Shown here in pieces: positions 27,879 through 37,074 of a DNA stretch of 64,000 nucleotides. Numbering within the stretch: the stretch's first letter is position 1; each line of letters begins with the position of its first letter. The stretch lies in contig NZ_ABVL01000016.1 of assembly GCF_000173075.1 (NCBI RefSeq), positions 1 to 64,000 on the forward strand, read 5' to 3'. The DNA comes from Chthoniobacter flavus Ellin428 (GTDB lineage Bacteria; Verrucomicrobiota; Verrucomicrobiia; Chthoniobacterales; Chthoniobacteraceae). The position numbers and the translations under genes were made by a program. The notes beneath the pieces were generated by a model. That model ran no database searches. It saw only the letters and a list, made by a program, of their open reading frames with translations, and was not told where the DNA came from.

Positions 27879-30731
27879 CTAGAACGCGATGCGGAATCCG
27901 CCGGTCACGCTGCTCGACTGGTAATTCGTCCGGCCCAGCTCGCCATCGTAATAGAAGTAGGTGGACATGCGCTCGTTGAACTGCACGGCAAAGCCGGCGC
28001 CGAGCAGCGCGCTGTCGCGTCCCAGTTTGGGGCCATTGACGAGGAAGGAATTGCCCGCGCCATTGGCAAAGCTGGAATCGATGGCATAAGCGGAGTCGCC
28101 GTATTCGTGCTGCCAGGAGGCGCTGAGCTCGGGTTTGATCAGCACGCCGCCGACTTTCCAGTCGTAGCTGGCCTTGAAACCAAACGCCGAGCGCAGGGAT
28201 TCGCCTTTGCCGCCGTGGACGTTCAGCGGAGCGAGGGAGCCATGCTCGGTGAATTCGCTGGTACCGAGGTAGGTGTAGTTGAAGGTCGCGGTGGGACCGA
28301 AGGTCAGGTTGCCTTTCTTGAAGTCGTAACCGGTGCCGAAGAGCACGTTGAGTTCGCCGCCATCGGTATCTCCACGGGCCGTGCCCTGAAGTCCGCTGCG
28401 GTGGGTATCGTAGCTATTGTAGCCGCCGAAGGCCGCAAAGTCGGCGTAGAGCCCCTTGGCGACGCTGGCGGCCGGCGCTTGCACTTCCTTGGAGTCCTTG
28501 GACGAATCTTTCGACATCGTCGGCGCCGCGGCCACCGGCTGGTTTTGGTAGAAGGTGCCGTAGAGCCCCAGCTTGCCGCCGTTGACGTGAATCCGGCCGC
28601 CATCCACCAGATCGGCGGTCGTGCCGGTGTAACCAGCCGCCAGACCGATGGCGAAATTCGGCGTCACCTTGTAATCCGCGCCGAGAGTGAATCCTCCGCT
28701 TTCCAAGTCGTAGCCACGCGCGTTGTCGGTGTCGCCCACGCTGACCCATTCGCCGGTGCCGGAAAGGAAGGCGCCCCAGCGTTCGTCGGTCAGCGGCACC
28801 GCCCGCATCTTGCTGTCTTTGTCGTCACTGCCGTTCGGGCCGGCGACGCCGCCGCGGTTCATCGGTCCGCTGAAGCTGGGACCGTCGCCATTGATGGCGA
28901 AACCGGCGGCACTGAAGCCGCTCAAGCCGCTGCGGATGTCATCGGTGCGGCGCTGGATGTTCAGCGACTGCACTTTTTCCAAGGCCACGCCGATGGTGTA
29001 CATCGAGGTGAGTTCCTCGGGAGCGATCTTCACAAAATCGCCGGGCAGCTTGGGCAGCGGGCGGTTGTCGACGTAATTGGTCAGCTTGTCGGCGCGGCTG
29101 TCGTAATTGATGCTGTCCAGTGCGCGGGCCACCGACTTTTGATTCGGCGTGAGGTCCCAGGCGTTGGCGAAGTCCTGGAAGGTTCGCACCTCGAGGCTGA
29201 CGCTCTGGCCGCGGTAGACGAGTCGGGGATTCAGGATCGTATCCGTGACGAAGGGGTTAACGACATCGGCGAACTTCCCGGAGATCCCGCCGCCGGCGGT
29301 GAGGAACTGGAAGTTATCGCCGCGGCGCAACTTGAACTTGTCGAGGGCTTGCAATTGCAGCGTACCGTTGAGCTTCGCCGATCCATCCACGGAAAAGACA
29401 TCGAATTGGCCTTTGCTATGGCCGGCGAACTGGATGACCAGCGTGCCCGTGGGCCCCTGAACGAAGTTACCCGTGAGGTGAATCTGACCGGGAGAATGGC
29501 CCGGGCTGATGGTGCCGGCGTTGAAGAGATTGCCGAAGATGGTGCCGTTGCCGCCGAGGAAGCCGCCGAAATCGATGTTCAGTTGGTTGACCTTGAACGT
29601 GGCGTTTTCCAAGTCGATGCTCGATCCATTGACGAGCTCCACGGGACCCGTCGTGACGGTAAGCGTATTGAAGATCTTCAGGGAACTGCCGGACAGGAAG
29701 GTGAGAGAATTCACCGTGTTGTTCCCGCCACCGGTGACGACTGGGCCGCCGACGAGGAAGTCGGCCGTGGTCGGGATGTTCACGGGGGCCGAGTTCTGGA
29801 GAATCGGACCGGTCGAGATGGCCAGCCAGTTCTCAATCTCTGCCAGATCGGACGCGGACAATCCTGAGAGCAAGCCGGCGGAGGTCAACGCGCTCAGGCT
29901 GGCAAACGTCGAGCTACCCGATAGAGCACTGGCCAAGTCCGGATTCAATTGAACGAACCACATCAGCTCCTCGGTCTGGCCGGGTGCGAGCGTGAGGCTC
30001 CATTCCTCGCCGATGATGTCATTTCCGTTTTGGTATGCACCGAAGAATGGAGTCTTACCTCCGGGGCCGAAAAAGACCCACGTCTCATGCGGGTCGTCAC
30101 CCAGGTCGCCTGTTTGACCCTTTTGGTGGCTGATCACGTAATTGTCCTGAGTGAGACTCAGCGTCGATCCCCCGCTGGCGTAGCGGAGTACTTCGGTGTT
30201 GCGATCCGAGCCGAGATTGCCTCCGACGCCGACATTGATCGTGAGGGTGGTGCCGGTGGTGTTAGTGAACACGCCCACGGCGCGGACTGTAGATCCCGTG
30301 CCGGTGAAGAAGTAATTCAGGCTGGTGTTGACCCCACCGATGTTTTGCGGGGTGACGATATTGACGAAAGTGCCTGCCGCGGTGGTCGTGAGGTCTACCT
30401 TGCCGGCGGGAGGGATGAATACTTTGCCGTTCACCGAGATCCCGACCGCTCCGTCAAAGCCGTCAGTTCGGGACGGAGAAATGAGGTGCGCTTCCGAAAT
30501 GCCGTATCCCGAAGAAGGGCGGCCGGCGTGGGTTCGAAGGCTGCCGGTGGATTGGCGGATCCACCACTTCGCATTCCCGGCAGTGACGGCGAGGGTATTT
30601 CTATTAGTCAGTGTGAACACGCCGCCCAGCGCCCGCGCCGCCAGGCCGATACCTCCTAGAAGGCAAGCTGCCGCCGTGCGACGCGCTGAAGGGGGGAGTC
30701 TCAGTTTCTCGAAAGACGATGCCATAGCCAT
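27879..30731 (-). CDS. autotransporter outer-membrane protein
   Basis: The 950-residue protein has a signal-like N-terminus (TAAACLLGGIGLAARALGG) and a passenger with beta-rich repeats, including 'GGFLGGNGTIFGNLFNAGTISPGHSPGQ', typical of beta-helix passengers. The C-terminal beta-barrel (about residues 690-950) contains 'WGAFLSGTGEWVSVGDTDNARGYD' and ends in a phenylalanine (GGFRIAF), the outer-membrane assembly signal. It should be displayed on or secreted from the cell surface. Its ligand is unknown. Confidence 0.88.
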   Translation of the reverse strand: MAMASSFEKLRLPPSARRTAAACLLGGIGLAARALGGVFTLTNRNTLAVTAGNAKWWIRQSTGSLRTHAGRPSSGYGISEAHLISPSRTDGFDGAVGISVNGKVFIPPAGKVDLTTTAAGTFVNIVTPQNIGGVNTSLNYFFTGTGSTVRAVGVFTNTTGTTLTINVGVGGNLGSDRNTEVLRYASGGSTLSLTQDNYVISHQKGQTGDLGDDPHETWVFFGPGGKTPFFGAYQNGNDIIGEEWSLTLAPGQTEELMWFVQLNPDLASALSGSSTFASLSALTSAGLLSGLSASDLAEIENWLAISTGPILQNSAPVNIPTTADFLVGGPVVTGGGNNTVNSLTFLSGSSLKIFNTLTVTTGPVELVNGSSIDLENATFKVNQLNIDFGGFLGGNGTIFGNLFNAGTISPGHSPGQIHLTGNFVQGPTGTLVIQFAGHSKGQFDVFSVDGSAKLNGTLQLQALDKFKLRRGDNFQFLTAGGGISGKFADVVNPFVTDTILNPRLVYRGQSVSLEVRTFQDFANAWDLTPNQKSVARALDSINYDSRADKLTNYVDNRPLPKLPGDFVKIAPEELTSMYTIGVALEKVQSLNIQRRTDDIRSGLSGFSAAGFAINGDGPSFSGPMNRGGVAGPNGSDDKDSKMRAVPLTDERWGAFLSGTGEWVSVGDTDNARGYDLESGGFTLGADYKVTPNFAIGLAAGYTGTTADLVDGGRIHVNGGKLGLYGTFYQNQPVAAAPTMSKDSSKDSKEVQAPAASVAKGLYADFAAFGGYNSYDTHRSGLQGTARGDTDGGELNVLFGTGYDFKKGNLTFGPTATFNYTYLGTSEFTEHGSLAPLNVHGGKGESLRSAFGFKASYDWKVGGVLIKPELSASWQHEYGDSAYAIDSSFANGAGNSFLVNGPKLGRDSALLGAGFAVQFNERMSTYFYYDGELGRTNYQSSSVTGGFRIAF

Positions 30732-30796
30732 ATGGCGCGAAGCCTGTAGTCTTCATTTCTCTGTGCGACAAGCGTAATCGCACGTAGATTATGAAA

Positions 30797-30802
30797 ATTA
30801 TA
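30797..30802 (-). promoter_or_regulatory. possible -10 element for the autotransporter
   Basis: TATAAT read leftward (ATTATA on the + strand) lies about 65 bp upstream of the autotransporter start, in an AT-rich stretch. No clear -35 is seen. Confidence 0.35.
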
Positions 30803-30810
30803 TTTACCGA

Positions 30811-31443
30811 CTAGCCCTGCGCACTATCAGGTGAGAAACGTGCGCCGAGGAATTCAAGCAACGTCCGAATGCTTTCGCTCTCGAGTTGCGTGCCGGTGGA
30901 AAGCACGATTTCTGCGTGTTGCGGCGTTTCATAGCCGGAATCAATGCCGGTGAATGCTGCCAGATTGCCGGTCCGCGCTTTCTTATACAATCCCTTCGGG
31001 TCGCGCCGCTCGCAGATTTCCAGCGGGCAGTCCAGATAGACCTCGATGAAATCGATGCCGCTTGCCGCGGCGACGCTCCGGGCCTGGTGACGGTCTTTGT
31101 GGAATGGGCTGATGAGTGCGACGACGACCATCAGGCCAGCCTGGGCCATCAGCCGGGCGATTTCCGCCACGCGGCGAACATTTTCGGCTCGATCTTCCGG
31201 AGAAAACCCGAGATCGGAGTTCACGCTGCGCCGGAGTTCATCGCCATCGAGCACGCAGACTCCGCGGCAAGCCTGGCGAAGCGCTCTTTCCAGGGCGGTC
31301 GCGATGGTCGTCTTTCCCGACCCGCTGAGACCGGTAAGCCAGATGATCGCGCCGGTGGAGGGACCGGACGGTGAGGGAGGGGAGATGTCGGACTTCAAGC
31401 CGAGGATTCTTGAAGCAGAAATCGAATCCACGGAAGCATCCAT
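30811..31443 (-). CDS. cysC: adenylylsulfate (APS) kinase
   Basis: The enzyme phosphorylates APS to PAPS in the cytoplasm. The 210-residue protein has a P-loop LTGLSGSGKTT (36-46) followed by the family motif 'LDGDELRRSVNSDLGFS' and the lid region 'ERRDPKGLYKKARTG'. The start at 31443 avoids an arginine-rich stretch upstream that does not look like protein. The gene stands alone, not fused to sulfate adenylyltransferase. Its PAPS product is the donor for the nearby sulfotransferase, so sulfate transfer is probably the local theme. Assimilatory use is also possible. Confidence 0.9.
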   Translation of the reverse strand: MDASVDSISASRILGLKSDISPPSPSGPSTGAIIWLTGLSGSGKTTIATALERALRQACRGVCVLDGDELRRSVNSDLGFSPEDRAENVRRVAEIARLMAQAGLMVVVALISPFHKDRHQARSVAAASGIDFIEVYLDCPLEICERRDPKGLYKKARTGNLAAFTGIDSGYETPQHAEIVLSTGTQLESESIRTLLEFLGARFSPDSAQG

Positions 31444-31474
31444 TTTGCCCAAAACGGGGTGACGAGCGATTCGT

Positions 31475-32062
31475 TCAGCGGGTCGGCGTCTTTTCGAGGA
31501 AGGCGACGAGGCGGACGACTTCCGCCTTCGCGCGGCCGGTAAGCGGTTCGGGGAAATGGGCCCACAGATCGAGCATCTGCGTACGTTCATCCGCGGAAAC
31601 CGGACCGAGGCGGGCGAAGATGGAGCGCGTCAATTGCAAGGCGGCGAGTTGCTGCGGTTCGTTCATTTGCTCGATGCCCAGCGTGGTGATCTGCTCGCAG
31701 AGGTGCGGCGACAGGGCGGCGGCCTGCGGTTGAGGACACGCTTCGATGAGCGCGCGAAGCGCTTCCAGCGAGGCCCACGGTTTCTTTTCTTCGAGGGCGC
31801 GTTGCTTCCAGTTCTCGAAGGGTTGCGCCTCGATGGCCTGGCGCGCGACTTCGCGCACCGCACAATCCGTGGAGTCCAGGTAGGGCCACGCGATGTCAAG
31901 CGCCCGGGCATCGACGCGGCCTTGGAATACCGCGAGTTTTTCCCGTGCCGCCTTGGCGGCTTCATTGACCGGAGCTTTGGGAGGAGGGGTGGCGCCAAAC
32001 GCCAGAACGGCGGCAATGCAGAGAGGGACTAGGACATGGACCACACGCAAATTCCTGTTCAT
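31475..32062 (-). CDS. secreted HEAT-like alpha-helical protein, unknown
   Basis: A 195-residue protein with a signal peptide (VVHVLVPLCIAAVLAFGA) and a helical mature part with internal Ala/Leu/Arg-rich segments. These look like HEAT repeats (for example 'ALDIAWPYLDSTDCAVREVARQAIEAQPF'). The function is unknown. It is transcribed divergently from the KDPG aldolase gene, whose start lies 35 bp away, so the two may share a promoter region. The ATG at 32062 is preferred; a TTG two codons upstream is possible. Confidence 0.65.
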   Translation of the reverse strand: MNRNLRVVHVLVPLCIAAVLAFGATPPPKAPVNEAAKAAREKLAVFQGRVDARALDIAWPYLDSTDCAVREVARQAIEAQPFENWKQRALEEKKPWASLEALRALIEACPQPQAAALSPHLCEQITTLGIEQMNEPQQLAALQLTRSIFARLGPVSADERTQMLDLWAHFPEPLTGRAKAEVVRLVAFLEKTPTR

Positions 32063-32097
32063 CGCCAATAACCTGCCTAAAAAGGGCGCTTCATTCC

Positions 32098-32742
32098 ATG
32101 ACCAAATCCGAAATCATTCAACGGCTCCTCGATCCCGGCATCATCGCGATCATCCGTGCGGATTCTTCGGAACAACTCCTCGAAGCCGCGGGCGCTCTGC
32201 TCGCCGGCGGGGTCACGGCCATGGAAGTGACGATGACGACGCCGAATGCGCTCGAGGTCATTACTGCGGTGACGCAGAAATTTGGCGAGGCGATCCTCAT
32301 GGGCGTGGGCAGTGTGATCGACCCGCGCACGGTCTATGCCGCGGTGGCCGCGGGCGCGGAATTCATCGTCACGCCGGTGACGAAGCCGCAGGTCATCGCC
32401 GCCGCGCAGCATCTCGGCAAGCCCATCGCCAGCGGCGCCTTCACGCCCACGGAATGCCTGCTCGCCCACGAGAGTGGTGCGGATTTCGTGAAGCTCTTTC
32501 CCGCTGATCTCGGCGGCCCGACTTATATCAAGAACGTCCTCGCCCCGCTGCCGATGCTTCGCATCGTGCCGACCGGCGGCGTGACGCCCGACACCGCCGC
32601 GGCCTTCCTCAAGGCCGGCAGCGTGGCGCTCGGCGCTGGTTCCTCGCTCGTCTCGAAAGAGATCCTGCAAAAGCGCGATTGGGTGGAGTTGAAGAACCGC
32701 GCCGCGACTTTTGTGAAAGCAGTGCACGCGGCAAAATTGTAG
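32098..32742 (+). CDS. eda: KDPG/KHG aldolase
   Basis: The enzyme cleaves 2-keto-3-deoxy-6-phosphogluconate to pyruvate and glyceraldehyde 3-phosphate in the Entner-Doudoroff pathway or during sugar-acid breakdown. The 214-residue TIM barrel has the Schiff-base lysine in DFVKLFPA (Lys132) and the catalytic glutamate in AMEVTM (Glu43). The matching 'PTGGVTPDTAAAFLKAG' phosphate-binding loop is present. Its partner dehydratase (edd) is not in the window, so the substrate could also be 4-hydroxy-2-oxoglutarate. Confidence 0.9.
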   Translation: MTKSEIIQRLLDPGIIAIIRADSSEQLLEAAGALLAGGVTAMEVTMTTPNALEVITAVTQKFGEAILMGVGSVIDPRTVYAAVAAGAEFIVTPVTKPQVIAAAQHLGKPIASGAFTPTECLLAHESGADFVKLFPADLGGPTYIKNVLAPLPMLRIVPTGGVTPDTAAAFLKAGSVALGAGSSLVSKEILQKRDWVELKNRAATFVKAVHAAKL

Positions 32743-33029
32743 CGGCGCTATCCTCAGCGTCGGTGGTTTCGCGAAAAGTGCTGGCATATTAAATATGTCG
32801 ATGTATTGTCGGCGGCATCAAGGCGCTGGGTCGGTATGAGTGGTGGCTTCCGAATCGCGCCTAATTTGTAAGTTCAGTCTTTTATCATATATCCGCGCTC
32901 TGCTGCTTTTTGGATGGAGTTTGTTCCCATGGCATGGGCTTCGACGGCAGCAAGCAGAGTTGTTAGGATCGGCTCGCACGATTCTCCTTCCGCGCGCATT
33001 ACCCTCATCCCTCATTCCCCATTTTTCAC
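32743..33029. other. intergenic region upstream of rnr, possibly structured
   Basis: No gene is seen. Between about 32909 and 32963 there is a possible hairpin formed by CTCTGCTGCT and AGCAAGCAGAG, which encloses a small CCCATGgCATGGG palindrome. The stretch before it is AT-rich. It may be a leader of RNase R or a small RNA, but no family is recognised. Confidence 0.3.
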
Positions 33030-35213
33030 ATGAAACGTAATAAGAAACAACCAGACCAAGGTGGTCTGAAGGAGCGCATTCGGCAGCTCCTCCGTAACCC
33101 GAACTACCGTCCGCTTGACAAGGTCGAGCTTTCCAAAGCGCTGCGCTGGCCGAGCGACCAGCGCGCCGAATTACGCGAAGCCCTCCGCGAACTCGAAACC
33201 GCCGGTGAGATCGCGCGCATTCGCAAGGACCGCTACGTCCTGCCGCAGACCGCCGATCTCGTGACCGGCATCCTGCAGGTCCATGCGAATGGCCACGCGC
33301 ATCTGCTCAGCGAAACGCCGGGCGTGAAGGACGTCTTCATTTCTGCGCCCAATCTCGGGACCGCCATGCACAGCGACAAGGTCGTCGCGCGCTTGATGCA
33401 CGAAGGCCGCGAGCAGCGCCGTGGTGGCGCCCAGGAAGCACGGGTGATCAAGATTCTCGAACGGGCCAACGACACCATCGTCGGCACGCTCCAGTCCTCG
33501 AAGAACTTCTTCTATGTCATCCCCGATGACCCGAGGCTGCAGCACAATATCTACGTCAAACCCGAACCCAAGGGGGCGCAGGTCGGTGACAAGGTGGTGG
33601 TGCGTTTTGAGGAATGGGAGTCGCGCCACGTCAACCCCGAAGGCGAAGTCATCGAGGTCCTCGGTCCGGCCCACGCGCCGGGTGTGGACATGCTTTCGAT
33701 CATCCGGAAATACCAGCTTCCGATGGCGTTCCCGGATGCCGTCGAACGCGAGGCCGAGAAGATTTTCGAGACCGTTCATCCGGATGAAATCGCGCGCCGC
33801 GAGGACTGCCGCGGACAATTCATCGTCACCATCGATCCCGATGATGCCAAGGATTTCGACGATGCCATTCACGTCGAACGATTGGCGCGCGGCTGGCGGC
33901 TCGGCGTGCACATCGCCGATGTCTCGCACTACGTGCGCCCTGGGCATCCGCTGGATCGCGAAGCGCGCAAACGTGGTAACTCGACCTATCTCGCCGATCG
34001 CGTGATCCCGATGCTGCCCGAGCGCTTGAGCAATGGCATTTGCTCGCTCAAACCGGGCGTCGAGCGGCTCACCTTTGGCGCCTTCATCGATTTCGACGAG
34101 AGCGGCAAGATCCGCAAAGCGCGTTTCGCCAGGAGCGTGATCAAGAGCGCGGCGCGGCTGACCTATCGCCAGGCGCTGGCCATTCTCGAAGATCGGCCCG
34201 TGCCGGCCACGCCGAACTACGAGCGCGGCGGAAAAGTGCATCTCGATGCCAAACCCGTGCCGCTCAATGTCACGCCGGAATTGCGTGAACGCGTGAAGCT
34301 CGCCTGGGAACTCGCCTCGCTGCTGCGCAAGAACCGATTCGCCGCAGGTTCGCTCGATCTCGATTTCCCCGAAGTGAAAGTGTGGCTCGACGACCAGGGC
34401 CGCGCCGTGCGGCTGGAGAAAATGGACAACGACATTTCGCATCAGCTCGTCGAGGAATTCATGCTCGCGGCGAATGAAGTCGTGGCCAAGGCGCTCAAGG
34501 ATCGCAAGATCCCGACGGTCTACCGCATCCACGAAGACCCGGACCCGGATCGTCTCGCGGATTACCGCGAACTCGCCATCAGCTATGGCTTCCGCGCCGG
34601 CGACCTCACCCAACGGCGTGAATTGCAGCGCCTGCTCGCCGCCACGCGTGGCAAGCCGGAGGAATATGCGCTCAAGCTGGGCTTGCTGAAGAGTCTGAAG
34701 CGCGCCCGTTATGCCACCGACCCGGTCGGGCACTACGGTCTCGCCAAGGTGAATTACACGCACTTCACCAGTCCCATCCGCCGGTATGCCGACTTGCTCG
34801 TGCATCGCGCCCTGGCCGGGGAGAAGCTCGGCGGCGTTGGCGCCGTGGGCGAAATCGCCGCGCACATTTCCACCACCGAACGCACTTCCGCAGATGCGGA
34901 GCGGGACAGCACGATGCTCAAGAAGATGGAGTTCTTCCAGCGCCAGCTCACCGCGCGTCGTCCGGAGGAAATGCGGGCCATCGTGGTCGATGTGCGTAGC
35001 TACGGGCTGGTCGTGGAATTACCCGATTGCCTCATCACCGGCCTCATTCACGTGAGCTCGTTGCCGGATGACTTCTATCAATTCGACAGCACGCGGCTGC
35101 GTTTCGTCGGCCGCCGCAAGAACAAAACCTACCAGATCGGCGACGTGTTGCAGGTCATCGTCTCCCGCGTCGACGCCTACAAACGGCAGATCGATTTCGT
35201 GCCCGTGAAGTAA
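33030..35213 (+). CDS. rnr: ribonuclease R
   Basis: The 3'-5' exoribonuclease degrades structured RNA. The 727-residue length is normal. Residues 1-75 form a winged-helix domain, followed by two cold-shock/OB domains and the RNB catalytic domain with VTIDPDDAKDFDDAIH (about 266-281). Its aspartates bind the magnesium ions. A C-terminal S1 domain ends near 'LPDDFYQFD'. The highly basic C-terminal tail of some RNase R enzymes is missing; the protein stops after 'KRQIDFVPVK'. Confidence 0.94.
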   Translation: MKRNKKQPDQGGLKERIRQLLRNPNYRPLDKVELSKALRWPSDQRAELREALRELETAGEIARIRKDRYVLPQTADLVTGILQVHANGHAHLLSETPGVKDVFISAPNLGTAMHSDKVVARLMHEGREQRRGGAQEARVIKILERANDTIVGTLQSSKNFFYVIPDDPRLQHNIYVKPEPKGAQVGDKVVVRFEEWESRHVNPEGEVIEVLGPAHAPGVDMLSIIRKYQLPMAFPDAVEREAEKIFETVHPDEIARREDCRGQFIVTIDPDDAKDFDDAIHVERLARGWRLGVHIADVSHYVRPGHPLDREARKRGNSTYLADRVIPMLPERLSNGICSLKPGVERLTFGAFIDFDESGKIRKARFARSVIKSAARLTYRQALAILEDRPVPATPNYERGGKVHLDAKPVPLNVTPELRERVKLAWELASLLRKNRFAAGSLDLDFPEVKVWLDDQGRAVRLEKMDNDISHQLVEEFMLAANEVVAKALKDRKIPTVYRIHEDPDPDRLADYRELAISYGFRAGDLTQRRELQRLLAATRGKPEEYALKLGLLKSLKRARYATDPVGHYGLAKVNYTHFTSPIRRYADLLVHRALAGEKLGGVGAVGEIAAHISTTERTSADAERDSTMLKKMEFFQRQLTARRPEEMRAIVVDVRSYGLVVELPDCLITGLIHVSSLPDDFYQFDSTRLRFVGRRKNKTYQIGDVLQVIVSRVDAYKRQIDFVPVK

Positions 35214-35229
35214 GGGGAAGGAAGAGCAG

Positions 35230-35316
35230 AACATCCAACATCCAATGGCGCAAGCGTGTGCGATCGCGCTTCTTATGTTGGGTGCTGGGTGTTGGGTGTT
35301 GGGTGGAGGTCTCTGT
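35230..35316. repeat. inverted ATCCAAC 7-bp array
   Basis: CATCCAACATCCAATGGCGC (left) is mirrored by four units of TGTTGGG-type sequence on the right. The loop contains the GCGCAAGCG / CGCGCTT core also found at 3475 and 58978. It lies between rnr and the tetR start. Confidence 0.85.
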
Positions 35317-35429
35317 CTTCAGCAAAGCGACACGCTCTCTGACACGCGTAGGAGCGTATCGTAGTAACTTTCCTTCTCCCCTCTGCGTCTCCGCGTCTCT
35401 GCGTTTAAAAATTCCCTTGCATTGACCAT

Positions 35430-35457
35430 GGAAACTTAGAATACTGTTTTAGTTTCC
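35430..35457 (+). promoter_or_regulatory. TetR-type operator
   Basis: GGAAACTTAGA and its imperfect mirror ending AGTTTCC form a 28-bp dyad (perfect 7-bp arms GGAAACT/AGTTTCC) just upstream of the tetR start at 35465. That is the expected position for autorepression of the regulator and its exporter operon. Confidence 0.6.
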
Positions 35458-35464
35458 AGAGGTT

Positions 35465-36108
35465 ATGCCCGCTCATCCATCCATCCTCAAAGCCGGCACC
35501 GACGTCCGCCCACCGGCGGAAGCCGCCCGCCGGATCATCGCCGGCGCCCGCCGCTACTTCTTTTCCCACGGCTTCCGTGGCGTGACGATGGACGACCTCG
35601 CCGCCGAACTCGGCATGAGCAAGAAAACGCTCTACGCTCATTTTGAGAGCAAGATGGCTCTCCTGCGGGCAGTGATGGACGACAAGTTGAGCGCCGTTGA
35701 GGCCGATCTGGAACAGGCCCTGCAGGAAGCGGGTGGCAGTTTTCCCGAACGTTTACAAGCGCTGCTCTCCTGCATGCGCATGCACACCGAGGAAATCGGC
35801 GCCGCTTATGTCCGCGATGTCCGCCGCGAAGCCCCTGAGCTCTTCGCCCAGGTGCAGCAACGGCGGCGCGAATTGATCCAGCGCTTCTTCGGCAAGCTCA
35901 TCCAGGATGGTCGCAAGGCCCGGCATGATCCGCAAGGATATCCCCCGCGGTGATGTTGATCGAGATGCTGCTCGGCGCGGTCGATTCGGTCGTTATCCCC
36001 CACAAAAAATGGATGAGCTCCAGACGACACCTCGCGAGGCGTTCATTCAAAATCATCACCGTTTTTCCTCGAAGGCGCGCTGACCGATGAAGGGGAGAAA
36101 GAAAATGA
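35465..36108 (+). CDS. TetR-family repressor of the exporter operon, frameshifted
   Basis: The first 489 bp encode a TetR helix-turn-helix: 'GFRGVTMDDLAAELGMSKKTLYAHFESK'. Before any natural end, the frame is broken at about 35919-35922 (GGCCCGG). With that and further +1 expansions removed, the frame continues through 'DIPPAVMLIEMLLGAVDSVV' and 'PREAFIQIITVFLEGALTDE' to a likely stop near 36108, giving about 210 residues. It should repress the HlyD/ABC operon that follows. The ligand is unknown. Confidence 0.75.
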
Positions 36109-36111
36109 AAG

Positions 36112-37071
36112 ATGGCGCTTTTCCATTTTACGCACGTGCGCGCTGGCTCTTGCCTGGCCGCTTTCACCGGTTGTCATCGGCAATCATCCAATCGCTTCCA
36201 AGGCTATGTGGAAGGCGAATACGTCTACGTCGCGTCGCCTTTCGCCGGACAGCTCGAAACGCTCTCGGTGAAGCGCGGGATGCGGGTGAAAACCGGTGAC
36301 CGGCTTTTCGCCCTGGAGTGCGGTTTGGAAACGGCCGCGCGCGATGAAGCGGAGCGCAAATTGGTGCAGGGAAAGGCGAATCTGGAGGACGCGAAGAAAG
36401 GCAAACGGCCTCCGGAGATTGAATCCGCCGAATCTCAATTGAAGCAGGCGCGCGCCGCCCTGGTGCTCTCGGAAAAGGAATACAAACGTCAGGACGATCT
36501 CCATACCCGTGGCGTCACCTCGGCCGAGGATTTCGATCGCGCCCGTTCAGCGCGCGATCAGGACCAGCACCGTGTCGCGCAACTCGAGGCCGATCTGACG
36601 ACCGCGCACCTCGGTGAACGCGAGGATCAAGTCGCCGCCGCCGAAGCCAATGTGCGCGCTCTCCAGGCTGCGCTCGCGCAGGCGGATTGGAACCTCTCGC
36701 AGAAACGCCAGGACGCCCCGGGGAATGGCCTGGTGTACGATCTATTGTATCAGCAAGGCGAGTGGGTCGGCGCGGGCAAGCCGATCGTCGCGTTGCTGCC
36801 GCCGGAGAATGTAAAGGTGCGGGTGTTCGTGCCCGAGGTGAAAGTGGGCGCGGTTCACCCGGGAGAACCGGTGCACGTTTTCGTGGATGGCGTCGGCGAA
36901 ACTTACGCGGGGAAGGTGACCTATATTTCGCCGCAGGCGGAGTACACACCGCCCGTCATCTACAGCCAGGAGAGCCGCGAGAAACTCGTTTTCATGATCG
37001 AGGTTCGCTTCGACACGCCGACCGCCGCGAAGCTGAATCCCGGACAACCGGTGGACGTAACGTTTCAGTGA
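36112..37071 (+). CDS. HlyD-family membrane fusion protein (periplasmic adaptor)
   Basis: The protein has a lipoprotein-like start (LAAFTGCHRQSS) and the 'VEGEYVYVASPFAGQLETLSV' lipoyl domain. A central coiled coil (residues about 80-205) and a beta-barrel end 'VRFDTPTAAKLNPGQPVDVTFQ' follow. It links the inner-membrane ABC exporter to an outer-membrane channel. The N-terminus is uncertain: an ATG at 36105 has a better AGGGGAG ribosome site but is in another frame, so an indel probably lies within the first 25 codons. The gene is 3 bp from the ATPase gene. Confidence 0.82.
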   Translation: MALFHFTHVRAGSCLAAFTGCHRQSSNRFQGYVEGEYVYVASPFAGQLETLSVKRGMRVKTGDRLFALECGLETAARDEAERKLVQGKANLEDAKKGKRPPEIESAESQLKQARAALVLSEKEYKRQDDLHTRGVTSAEDFDRARSARDQDQHRVAQLEADLTTAHLGEREDQVAAAEANVRALQAALAQADWNLSQKRQDAPGNGLVYDLLYQQGEWVGAGKPIVALLPPENVKVRVFVPEVKVGAVHPGEPVHVFVDGVGETYAGKVTYISPQAEYTPPVIYSQESREKLVFMIEVRFDTPTAAKLNPGQPVDVTFQ

Positions 37072-37074
37072 CCT

